DNA from: DAOMOP01 sp035444405
GTDB taxonomy: Bacteria > Pseudomonadota > Gammaproteobacteria > Burkholderiales > Rhodocyclaceae
Length of the DNA: 11,731 nucleotides
Assembly (NCBI GenBank): GCA_035444405.1
Contig: DAOMOP010000133.1
Span: 1 to 11,731 of the forward strand
Reading direction: 5' to 3'
Shown here: piece by piece, positions 1 to 5,390 of the stretch
How positions within the stretch are numbered: the first letter of the stretch is position 1
Layout: each line of letters begins with the position of its first letter
The notes under the pieces: model-generated
The model's database searches: none
The model's input: only the letters and a program-made list of their open reading frames with translations
Told to the model about the DNA's origin: nothing
Position numbers and translations under genes: made by a program

Positions 1-250
1 ACTGGCTGTTGCCCTTGTCGGCGCCGAGCTTCTTGCCGATCGCCTTGGTCAGCACGCGCACGGCCGGGGCGATCTGGTATTCCTCGTAGTACTCGCGCAG
101 GAAGTTCACGACCTCCCAGTGCTGCTCGGTCATGTCGATGTCCTCGCTCACGGCGATGTGGTTGGCGACCTCTTCGCTCCAGTCGGCGAGGTTGGTCAGG
201 TAGCCTTCCTCGTCGGTGTCGAAGCTCTTGCCGTTGACTTCGATGTTCAT
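1..250 (-). CDS. dsrC: DsrC, sulfur-carrier protein (partial, C-terminus outside window)
   Basis: DsrC is the small cytoplasmic substrate protein of dissimilatory sulfite reductase. It carries sulfur on C-terminal cysteines, receives it from DsrEFH and presents it to DsrAB. The ATG at 248-250 opens an 83-codon frame that runs off the left edge. Typical DsrC is about 110 residues, so roughly the last quarter, including the two redox cysteines, is not visible. The seen part matches the family: MNIEVNGKSF start, then a D-x-E-G-Y-L-x-N-L-x-D-W stretch, E-Q-H-W, and the helix FLREYYEEYQIAP with R-x-L-T-K-A-I-G. A GAGGAGA Shine-Dalgarno lies just upstream of the ATG. It follows dsrH by 63 bases in the same direction and is the last dsr gene visible; dsrMK and others would be expected further left. 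Without the C-terminus I cannot exclude a TusE-like variant, but the operon context favours DsrC. Confidence 0.95.
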   Translation of the reverse strand, partial: MNIEVNGKSFDTDEEGYLTNLADWSEEVANHIAVSEDIDMTEQHWEVVNFLREYYEEYQIAPAVRVLTKAIGKKLGADKGNSQ

Positions 251-313
251 GTCGTCTCCTCGGATGAATCCTTGTCGGGTGATTGGGGGCTTGCGCTCGG
301 GCCGGCCCTGCCT

Positions 314-610
314 TCAAAGCCAGGACTGGCAGTTCGGGTGCGATGCGACGAGGTCGGCGAAGCCGGCATAGTCGACGGTCGTGACGCCGTCGATGAGCCG
401 GTCGGCCACCCCGCGCGCCTCGAGATCGGGCCGCAACGCGAAGATGCGGAATCGGCGAGTCGCCTCGGCGATCTTCGACGCGCTCGCATGGCCGCGCATG
501 GCGGCATACACCGCGTCCTCGATCAGCAGGATGCTGCCGTCACGGGCAACCCTGAGGCAGGCGTCGAGCGCGTTGCGTTCGAGCGGCGACTTGTTGATGA
601 TGTGCAGCAT
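314..610 (-). CDS. dsrH: DsrH, subunit of the DsrEFH sulfurtransferase
   Basis: DsrH (TusB family) is the smallest subunit of the cytoplasmic DsrE2F2H2 complex, which relays persulfide sulfur from TusA-type donors to DsrC. The 98-residue length is usual for the family. It begins MLHIINKSPLERNAL and carries a single N-terminal cysteine at residue 18 (D-A-C-L), near the position of the conserved DsrH cysteine (Cys20 in Allochromatium, from memory). This is followed by the family-like G-S-I-L-L-I-E-D-A-V-Y segment. A second cysteine occurs near the C-terminus (NCQSWL). The start at 610 is preceded by a weak GAGGGG. The 20-base gap to dsrF and the shared strand make co-transcription with dsrE and dsrF nearly certain. 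Assignment rests on sequence resemblance and synteny; both agree. Confidence 0.92.
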   Translation of the reverse strand: MLHIINKSPLERNALDACLRVARDGSILLIEDAVYAAMRGHASASKIAEATRRFRIFALRPDLEARGVADRLIDGVTTVDYAGFADLVASHPNCQSWL

Positions 611-630
611 GATTCGGCGCCCCTCCTCGA

Positions 631-1005
631 TCAGAAGCTCAACAGCACGTCCTGCGTTTCCATCAGCGCGCCCATTTCCTCGCGCGACAGCACCGTGACC
701 GGCACCAGCAGGTCGTCCTCGGTCAGTGCGCGGGCCTCGAGCGATTCGCGTTCGACATAGAGCTTCTCGATGTCGTAGCCCTCGAGGGCGCGGTAGGTCG
801 GCGAGAAGTTCTTGTTGTCGATGCCCTGTGTCTGTTGCCCGCGCTTGAGCTGATAGACGCCGTCGTCGAGAAACGCGACCGAGACGTCCTGCTCGAACGC
901 GGCGGTAATCAGCACCACCTCCAGCGACTCGAGGGCGTAGATCGTCCCGTACGGCGCCCTGCGATTCACGAACATGAACTTCTTCGTGTTGCCGCTCGTG
1001 CTCAT
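631..1005 (-). CDS. dsrF: DsrF, subunit of the DsrEFH sulfurtransferase
   Basis: DsrF (TusC family) is the middle subunit of the DsrEFH hexamer, with a structural role in the sulfur relay to DsrC. The 124 residues are slightly short for the family. The start region K-K-F-M-F-V-N-R-R-A-P-Y-G-T-I-Y-A-L-E-S-L-E is characteristic of TusC/DsrF, as is the segment F-L-D-D-G-V-Y-Q-L. There is no cysteine anywhere in the protein, so it cannot carry a persulfide itself; this fits the view that DsrE and DsrH hold the active cysteines. The ATG at 1003-1005 has a strong GGAGGGG upstream and lies 12 bases after dsrE; dsrH follows after 20 bases. Confidence 0.94.
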   Translation of the reverse strand: MSTSGNTKKFMFVNRRAPYGTIYALESLEVVLITAAFEQDVSVAFLDDGVYQLKRGQQTQGIDNKNFSPTYRALEGYDIEKLYVERESLEARALTEDDLLVPVTVLSREEMGALMETQDVLLSF

Positions 1006-1017
1006 CGCGCCCCCTCC

Positions 1018-1377
1018 TCAGTCACCGAACACGACCAGGCGATCGGACTGGATCGCCGACTCGACCAGTTGCCCGAGCCCCGAGATGCGAAAGCCCGGCG
1101 CGAGGTGCTCGTCCTTGATGCCGCGACGCAGCGCCGCCGCGACACACACGACGAGATCGACGCCGTGCTCGTCGGCAAGCCGGCTCCAGCGCTGCACGAT
1201 GTTGCGATCGTCCTGGGGCGGCTCGGTGAACTTGGTCGCGTTGTTCACGCCGTCGTGGTAGAAGAACACCCGGTCCACCTCGTAGCCGCGCTCGAGCGCC
1301 GCCTTGCAGAACTGGTACGCGGTATCGCTCGCCTGGTGCTGGTACGGCCCTTCGTTGATCAGCACGCCGAACTTCAT
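1018..1377 (-). CDS. dsrE: DsrE, catalytic subunit of the DsrEFH sulfurtransferase
   Basis: DsrE (TusD family) holds the active-site cysteine of the DsrEFH complex, which accepts sulfane sulfur and passes it to DsrC. The 119-residue product starts MKFGVLINEGPY and contains Cys78 in the motif L-V-V-C-V-A-A-A-L-R-R-G. This is the expected place and context for the essential DsrE cysteine, and the number coincides with that in Allochromatium vinosum. The ATG at 1375-1377 is chosen over an in-frame upstream start at 1416 because AAGGAGA lies just before it and because the extra 13 residues are arginine-rich and unlike the family. It sits 72 bases after dsrB and 12 bases before dsrF. DsrEFH is found in sulfur oxidisers and is absent from ordinary sulfate reducers, so this gene indicates the oxidative direction of the pathway. 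Confidence 0.97.
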   Translation of the reverse strand: MKFGVLINEGPYQHQASDTAYQFCKAALERGYEVDRVFFYHDGVNNATKFTEPPQDDRNIVQRWSRLADEHGVDLVVCVAAALRRGIKDEHLAPGFRISGLGQLVESAIQSDRLVVFGD

Positions 1378-1449
1378 GCGTCGTCTCCTTGCTCGCTCGC
1401 GCGCCTGCACGCGCAACCCATCCGGCGCCTCACCGCGCCCGTCCGGCCA

Positions 1450-2526
1450 TCAGAAGCGTATGTGCGTCGACGCATTGAGGTTCGCGCGCGCGCCGCGCCA
1501 GTCGTCGATCAGGTACTTGGTGAAGGGCAGCCCGGTCTTCTCGAAGAAGCGCGGCCAGCCGATGCGCTCGACCCAGTCGGCGAGCCGCTCCCACGGCTGC
1601 GCGTCGTCCTTGTAGGTGTAGAGGATCTTCTTGACGATCTCGGACACTTCCGGCCAGCGCGGCGGGTTGTTCGGGATGCCGGCCGCGACCATTTTCATGA
1701 AGGTCGGCTTGCCGCGCGCGTTGGCGTTCTTGCCGCCGACCCAGATCGCGAACTTCGAATGCTCCGGGTCGTTGATCTGCATCGGCGGGCACGGCGGGTA
1801 GCACGCGCCGCAGCAGATGCACTTGGTCTCGTCGACCTCGAGCGAGGGCTTGCCGTTGACCAGCGCCGGGCGGATCGCCGCGACCGGGCAGCGCGCGACC
1901 ACCGCCGGCCGCTCGCACATGTTCGCGACCAGGTCGTGGTTGATCTTGGGCGGCTTGGTGTGCTGCATCACGATCGCGATGTCGGCCTGGCCGCCGCAGT
2001 TGATCTCGCAGCACGAGGTCGACAGATGCACGCGATTGGGCATTTCCTCGCGCCTGAACTCGTCGTAGAGCTCGTCCATCAGCGCCTTGACCGCGCCCGA
2101 CGCGTCGGTGCCGGGGATGTCGCAGTGCAGCCACCCCTGCGTGTGCGCGATCATCGACACCGAGTTGCCGGTGCCGCCGACCGGAAAACCCTCGGCTTCG
2201 AGCCTTTCGATCAGCGGCCCGACCTTGTCGAACGACGACACCATGAACTCGATGTTCGAGCGGATCGTGAAGCGCACGTGGCCTTCGGCGAACTGGTCGG
2301 CGATGTCGCAGAGCTTGCGGATCGTCCACACGTCCATCTGGCGCTGCGTGCCGGCGCGCACCGACCAGACCTCGTCGCCGCTGTGCGACACATGGTGCAG
2401 CACGCCGGGGCGCGGACGGTCGTGGTAGCGCCAGTTGCCGTAGTTCTTCGCGAGCAGCGGATGCAGATAGGGCTGGTTGTCCGGTATGCCGCACTCGACC
2501 GGGCGTCGCATTTGCGCTTGAGCCAT
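1450..2526 (-). CDS. dsrB: Dissimilatory sulfite reductase beta subunit DsrB (reverse type)
   Basis: DsrB pairs with DsrA in the cytoplasmic alpha2-beta2 siroheme enzyme that, in this context, oxidises DsrC-bound sulfur to sulfite. The 358-residue length is normal. Siroheme-[4Fe-4S] ligands appear as Cys135 (G-W-L-H-C) and the S-C-C-E-I-N-C-G-G motif at residues 171-179, including Cys173 and Cys177. A ferredoxin domain follows, with Cys213 (R-C-P) and the C-I-C-C-G-A-C-Y-P-P-C cluster at residues 236-246. Arginine-rich substrate or siroheme-facing segments such as V-R-F-T-I-R-S-N-I-E-F are present near residues 84-94. The start has a GAGGAGGG ribosome site and is 14 bases after the dsrA stop. 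No residue expected of a functional subunit appears missing. Confidence 0.98.
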   Translation of the reverse strand: MAQAQMRRPVECGIPDNQPYLHPLLAKNYGNWRYHDRPRPGVLHHVSHSGDEVWSVRAGTQRQMDVWTIRKLCDIADQFAEGHVRFTIRSNIEFMVSSFDKVGPLIERLEAEGFPVGGTGNSVSMIAHTQGWLHCDIPGTDASGAVKALMDELYDEFRREEMPNRVHLSTSCCEINCGGQADIAIVMQHTKPPKINHDLVANMCERPAVVARCPVAAIRPALVNGKPSLEVDETKCICCGACYPPCPPMQINDPEHSKFAIWVGGKNANARGKPTFMKMVAAGIPNNPPRWPEVSEIVKKILYTYKDDAQPWERLADWVERIGWPRFFEKTGLPFTKYLIDDWRGARANLNASTHIRF

Positions 2527-2540
2527 CGTCGTCGCCCTCC

Positions 2541-3836
2541 TCAGGCAGTGTGTTTCTTCGCGTTGATCTTCGCGACCTCGTCGTCCCAGCCGTCGGTGCG
2601 CACATAGGGGTTGGTGCGCGGCGTCGCGACCATGTTCGGGTCGACGTCGACGCCGATGCCCTCGAGGAAATTGACCAGGCCGATGCGCTCGATCATCTCG
2701 CCGGTGCGCTCGTGCTCGAGCGCGTTCTCGGCGAAGAAGTCGATGATCTTCTGCGCGAGCTCGACGAGCCTGACGAGGTCCTCGTCGGTGTCGAGCTTCA
2801 TGAACGGCACGACCACGGTGCCCATCAGATCGCCGATCTTCAGCGTCCGCTTGCCGCCCACGAGGATGGTCGCACCCTTGTCCTTGCCCGGGGCCAGGCC
2901 GCCAGTGATCACGTTGATGCAGTGCATGCAGCGCACGCAGTCGCGGTTGTCGATCTCGAGCGCCTGCGTGTCGTCGAGCTTGACCGACGAGATATGCGCG
3001 TCGGCGCGCACCGCGTCGGCCTTGCTGATCCGGATCGCGCGCGTCGGGCAGCGCGTGACGACGTCATTGACCAGATCGTTCAGGCCGTGCTTTGCGAAGT
3101 ACCTGCGCACCAGCGTCTCGTCGGTGCGGATGTTGTCACGCCAGGTGCCGATGATCGCCATGTCCGAGCGCTGGATCGAGTTCATGCAGTCGTTCGGACA
3201 GCCCGAGAACTTGAACTTGAACTTGTACGGCAGCGACGGGCGATGGATGTCGTCGAGGAAGCTGTTGATGACGGCGCGATGCGCCCGCGCCTCGTCGTAA
3301 CAGGACTGCTCGCAGCGCGCCGCGCCGACGCACGACATCGCGGTGCGCACCGCCGGTCCGGCGCCGCCGAGATCGAAGCCCATCTCGTTGATCTCGTCGA
3401 ACGCCTTTTGCACGTTCTCGGTCGTGCAGCCCTGCAACATGATGTCGCCCGACTGGCCGTGCAACGCGATCAGGCCGGTGCCGTGGCGCTCCCAGACGTC
3501 GCAGAACTTGCGCAGCAGCTCGGTCGTGTAGTGCATGCCGGCCGGCGGCATGATGCGCAGCGTATGGAACTCGGCCGCGTCCTTGAACACCGGCTGGCCG
3601 TTCTCGTCCTTGAGCTCGGTAAAGCGCGGGATCACGCCGCCGCCGTAGCCGACCACGCCGACCGTGCCGCCCTTCCAGTAACCCTTGCGGGTGCGGTAGG
3701 AGGTCTCGAGCTGGCCGAGCAGATCGACGACGTAGTCCTTGTCCTGCGCGAGCCGCTTCAGGCCGGTCACGAAACTCGGCCACGGGCCGCTTTCGAGCTC
3801 GTCGAGCATCGGCGTCGGGTGTGCTTTCTTTGCCAT
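2541..3836 (-). CDS. dsrA: Dissimilatory sulfite reductase alpha subunit DsrA (reverse type)
   Basis: DsrA is the catalytic alpha subunit of dissimilatory sulfite reductase, here in the sulfur-oxidising direction. The product is 431 residues, within the usual range. Siroheme-coupled [4Fe-4S] ligands are visible as C-x5-C (Cys169, Cys175) and C-x3-C (Cys213, Cys217 in S-G-C-P-N-D-C-M-N-S). An inserted ferredoxin domain has Cys263 (R-C-P) and the C-V-R-C-M-H-C motif at residues 300-306. The lysine-rich strand Y-K-F-K-F-K-F just before the second motif is typical of the family. The start at 3836 is chosen because AGGAGA precedes it and the product then begins MAKKAHPTPMLDELE as in relatives; the in-frame start at 3869 would add an unrelated 11-residue extension. 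It is the first gene of the dsr operon and faces a 328-base divergent intergenic region. Confidence 0.98.
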   Translation of the reverse strand: MAKKAHPTPMLDELESGPWPSFVTGLKRLAQDKDYVVDLLGQLETSYRTRKGYWKGGTVGVVGYGGGVIPRFTELKDENGQPVFKDAAEFHTLRIMPPAGMHYTTELLRKFCDVWERHGTGLIALHGQSGDIMLQGCTTENVQKAFDEINEMGFDLGGAGPAVRTAMSCVGAARCEQSCYDEARAHRAVINSFLDDIHRPSLPYKFKFKFSGCPNDCMNSIQRSDMAIIGTWRDNIRTDETLVRRYFAKHGLNDLVNDVVTRCPTRAIRISKADAVRADAHISSVKLDDTQALEIDNRDCVRCMHCINVITGGLAPGKDKGATILVGGKRTLKIGDLMGTVVVPFMKLDTDEDLVRLVELAQKIIDFFAENALEHERTGEMIERIGLVNFLEGIGVDVDPNMVATPRTNPYVRTDGWDDEVAKINAKKHTA

Positions 3837-4000
3837 GTACGCGTCTCCTGGTCGTCGGGCCGCCGGCACGGGCGCCGCACCATCGGGGCGGCCGCTCGTG
3901 GGCCGATGCTCCGATCGGCACGCTGCCGTTCCTGATGAATGCTACGGTTCGCCGCGCCCGACAACTATCCCTCCGGTCGGTAACGGCGAGCACGCCATCC

Positions 4001-4008
4001 GGGGGGGG
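4001..4008 (+). repeat. Run of eight G next to further G-runs
   Basis: An uninterrupted G8 tract is followed by GG at 4010-4011, GGGG at 4013-4016 and GGGG at 4027-4030. It lies in the divergent promoter region. Four runs of three or more G within about 30 bases could in principle form a G-quadruplex on the plus strand. A homopolymer of this length is also prone to slippage and to sequencing length errors. Confidence 0.6.
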
Positions 4009-4015
4009 TGGCGGG

Positions 4016-4034
4016 GCTACCCGAACGGGGTAGC
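4016..4034. repeat. Perfect 7-bp inverted repeat with 5-base spacer
   Basis: The sequence GCTACCC-GAACG-GGGTAGC is a perfect inverted repeat of 7-base arms. It lies about 130 bases upstream of the first plus-strand ORF and 180 bases upstream of dsrA, in the shared control region. Its size fits an operator for a dimeric regulator. It could also fold as a hairpin in RNA, but no T-run follows on either strand, so an intrinsic terminator is unlikely. The function is inferred. Confidence 0.45.
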
Positions 4035-4116
4035 GGCCGATCGCTCTCCGCGGCTATAGACCATCCGCGCGTGCCGCGCGCCTAATGAGGTCTGCCGACA
4101 GGCCCCTGACCGCCCG

Positions 4117-4136
4117 GCGCGCCGGTCGAGGCGCGC
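4117..4136. repeat. GC-rich hairpin just upstream of the plus-strand module
   Basis: GCGCGCC-GGTCGA-GGCGCGC forms a 7-bp stem with a 6-base loop and ends 15 bases before the AAGGAGGA ribosome site at 4152. If transcribed it would sit in the 5' leader of the module. In DNA this GC-rich such stems arise by chance, so a function is only a possibility. Confidence 0.25.
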
Positions 4137-4164
4137 GGGCAGCGCAAGTGCAAGGAGGATAGAC

Positions 4165-4263
4165 ATGGCGCATGCCGTCATCACCGCAGCCGCCGCCCGG
4201 GGCGGGTGCCCGCGCCCCATCGTGCGGCAAGCGCGCCTGCCGATCGCCGGAGCGACGCCGTGA
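4165..4263 (+). CDS. Possible 32-aa small protein or leader peptide
   Basis: An ATG at 4165 preceded by a full AAGGAGGA Shine-Dalgarno (4152-4159, 5-base spacer) opens a 32-codon frame ending in TGA at 4261-4263. The stop overlaps the GTG start of the next gene in the sequence GTGA, a layout typical of translational coupling. Twenty-eight of 32 codons end in G or C, as in real genes here. The peptide is alanine- and arginine-rich and contains G-G-C-P-R-P-I-V-R. This faintly recalls the C-P-x-P-I motif of TusA proteins, though it is far too short to be a TusA domain and the likeness may be chance. It has no recognised family. Alternatives are a leader peptide controlling the 95-aa gene, or the true N-terminus of that gene if a one-base sequence error separates them. 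Confidence 0.4.
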   Translation: MAHAVITAAAARGGCPRPIVRQARLPIAGATP

Positions 4264-4547
4264 CGCGCTTCATCGCGGCAACGGACGACGACGCGCCCGC
4301 GCGCGGCACCAGCGAGCCGCTGCTGCACCTGAAGGTGCCCTGGTCGCCCCGCACCATCGAGCTGTTCGAGACCGCGTTCGAGGGCACCGCGGTCAGGCTG
4401 TTGCGCGTGCGCATACGCGAAGGCCGGCGCTTCACGGTGTTCGATCTGGACGCGGCCAGCGCACGAAGCTGGGCCGAGGCGATGAGCCGCTGGGCGGCCG
4501 GCCAGCTCGCGCGCTCCGAATCCCCGCCACCGGAGGACGATTTATGA
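4260..4547 (+). CDS. Conserved-looking small protein of unknown function (95 aa)
   Basis: I do not recognise this family by name. The 95-residue product has an unstructured acidic N-terminus and a core at residues 20-65 that looks like alternating strands (L-L-H-L-K-V-P-W, T-A-V-R-L-L-R-V-R-I-R-E-G-R-R-F-T-V-F-D-L-D). A tryptophan-containing helix (W-A-E-A-M-S-R-W) and a disordered proline/acidic tail follow. There is no cysteine, signal peptide or membrane segment, so it is probably a small soluble cytoplasmic protein. The GTG at 4260 is chosen because GGAG lies 7 bases upstream and because it overlaps the stop of the preceding short ORF. The in-frame GTG at 4206 has no ribosome site. Its stop overlaps the next gene's start as ATGA, so it is translationally coupled to the Cas6-like protein and probably works with it. 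Confidence 0.75.
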   Translation: MTRFIAATDDDAPARGTSEPLLHLKVPWSPRTIELFETAFEGTAVRLLRVRIREGRRFTVFDLDAASARSWAEAMSRWAAGQLARSESPPPEDDL

Positions 4548-5248
4548 ACCCGGGCGCCGGCGTCGATCCGCATGGGCCACGCGTCGCGCCCGCGCACGAT
4601 ACGGCGCGCGACACCGCCGCCCTGCCGCGCTCGGACCCCGCCACGGCCGACGCCGGCATGGCCGATCTCGTCTTCGCCGTGCGTGGCGTCGAGTTGCCGG
4701 CCGACTATCGCCATGCGCTGTGGACCGCGTTGTGCGGAGCCGCGCCGTGGCTGCGCGACGCGCCGCACGTCGGCGTACAGGGCGTGCACAGCGTGCCGAC
4801 CGGTGCTGCAACCGTGCTGCTCGGGCATCGCGCGCGGCTCACGCTGCGCCTGCCCGCCGCGCGCCTGGCGCAGGCCGCCTCGGCGCTCGAAGGGCGGCGC
4901 ATCGACATTGCCGGCGCACCGCTCGAGATCGGTGCGAGCCACGTCCGGGCGCTCGCGGCGGCGGCCACGCTGTATGCGGAGTTCGTCAGCACCGGCAGCG
5001 CGCACGAGCTCGCGTTTCGCGACGAGGTCGCGACCGCGCTGCAGCAACTCGGGGTTGCCGCCGGGCTGGTCTGTGGGGGCGCCCGCGCACTCGCCGCCGA
5101 CGGGTGCATGGTGCGCGGCTTCGCGCTCGCGCTGTACGGCCTCCATCCGGACAGTGCTCTGAAGCTGCAGTGCGAAGGACTGGGCCGCCACCGCGAGCTG
5201 GGCTGCGGTTTCTTCGTCCCGCACAAGACGATTGCAGGCGTCGACTGA
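4544..5248 (+). CDS. Cas6/Cmx6-like protein (type I-MYXAN Cas6 resemblance), orphan
   Basis: The 234-residue product resembles the Cas6/Cmx6 family, RAMP-fold RNA-binding proteins that in CRISPR systems cut the repeat RNA. Seen: a variable N-terminal 38 residues; a first region (V-F-A-V-R-G-V-E-L-P-A-D-Y near 43-55, then P-W-L near 68-70); R-A-R-L-T-L-R-L-P near 96-104; A-L-E-G-R-R-I-D-I-A-G near 114-124; and a C-terminal glycine-rich motif, G-L-G-R-H-R-E-L-G-C-G-F-F-V-P-H-K, at 212-228. That last motif matches the Cas6-type G-rich loop. The start has CGGAGGA six bases upstream and overlaps the preceding stop by four bases. No CRISPR repeat, cas1, cas2 or effector gene occurs in the window, so a role in crRNA processing is not supported locally. 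Homologues in sulfur-oxidation clusters may have been repurposed for another RNA or a non-RNA role. The fold assignment is fairly sure, the function open; I cannot assign a catalytic histidine. Confidence 0.82.
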   Translation: MNPGAGVDPHGPRVAPAHDTARDTAALPRSDPATADAGMADLVFAVRGVELPADYRHALWTALCGAAPWLRDAPHVGVQGVHSVPTGAATVLLGHRARLTLRLPAARLAQAASALEGRRIDIAGAPLEIGASHVRALAAAATLYAEFVSTGSAHELAFRDEVATALQQLGVAAGLVCGGARALAADGCMVRGFALALYGLHPDSALKLQCEGLGRHRELGCGFFVPHKTIAGVD

Positions 5249-5300
5249 AGCGCGGCTCGCGCACGCTGGCGCCGAACCAAGACGAACGGGAGGACTGCAA

Positions 5301-5390
5301 ATGAGATGCATCGACCACGGCATCGTGCTCGAACGAGTGCTCCGCTGCACCCGGCGCACATCCGGCACGGACAAGGACACCGAACGATGA
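5301..5390 (+). CDS. Possible 29-aa small protein or leader peptide
   Basis: The ATG at 5301 has a strong GGGAGGA ribosome site (5288-5294, 6-base spacer) and opens a 29-codon frame ending in TGA at 5388-5390. The stop overlaps the ATG of the tandem TusA gene as ATGA. The tusA-like gene itself has only a modest AAGGA, so this short frame could feed ribosomes to it by coupling. The peptide starts MRCIDHGIVLERVLRC, has two cysteines and a basic, polar C-terminal half, and matches no family I know. Twenty-three of 29 codons end in G or C, somewhat fewer than the neighbours. It could be a real microprotein, a leader, or a fossil N-terminus. Confidence 0.4.
   Translation: MRCIDHGIVLERVLRCTRRTSGTDKDTER

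Larger units (their letters stand above)
3837..4164. promoter_or_regulatory. Divergent intergenic region between dsrA and the plus-strand module
   Basis: This 328-base stretch separates the minus-strand dsr operon from the plus-strand module and must hold the promoters of both unless one is read through from elsewhere. I see no convincing open reading frame. It contains a somewhat less GC-rich patch at about 3935-3970, a run of eight G at 4001-4008, a near-perfect dyad at 4016-4034 and a GC hairpin at 4117-4136. No -35/-10 pair close to the sigma-70 consensus with proper spacing was found on either strand. A TATAGA at 4055-4060 lacks a matching -35. Promoters of another class, or an activator-dependent promoter, are possible. 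The regulatory role is inferred from position only. Confidence 0.45.

Noticed and set aside
1378..1449. Hairpin or small gene in the 72-base dsrB-dsrE spacer
   Set aside because: Only a 5-bp GC stem can be drawn, and the in-frame upstream dsrE extension has no ribosome site; nothing beyond the dsrE Shine-Dalgarno is supported.
835..2607. 590-codon plus-strand open frame opposite dsrE, dsrB and neighbours
   Set aside because: It is antisense to proteins with complete cofactor motifs, and its product is a low-complexity mix of R, A, V, D, H and L typical of the reverse frame of GC-rich genes.
2550..3935. 461-codon plus-strand frame opposite dsrA
   Set aside because: Antisense shadow of an unmistakable dsrA; no domain recognisable and composition is artefactual.
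4055..4060. TATAGA as a sigma-70 -10 element for the plus-strand module
   Set aside because: No -35-like hexamer occurs 16-18 bases upstream, so the match alone is not enough.
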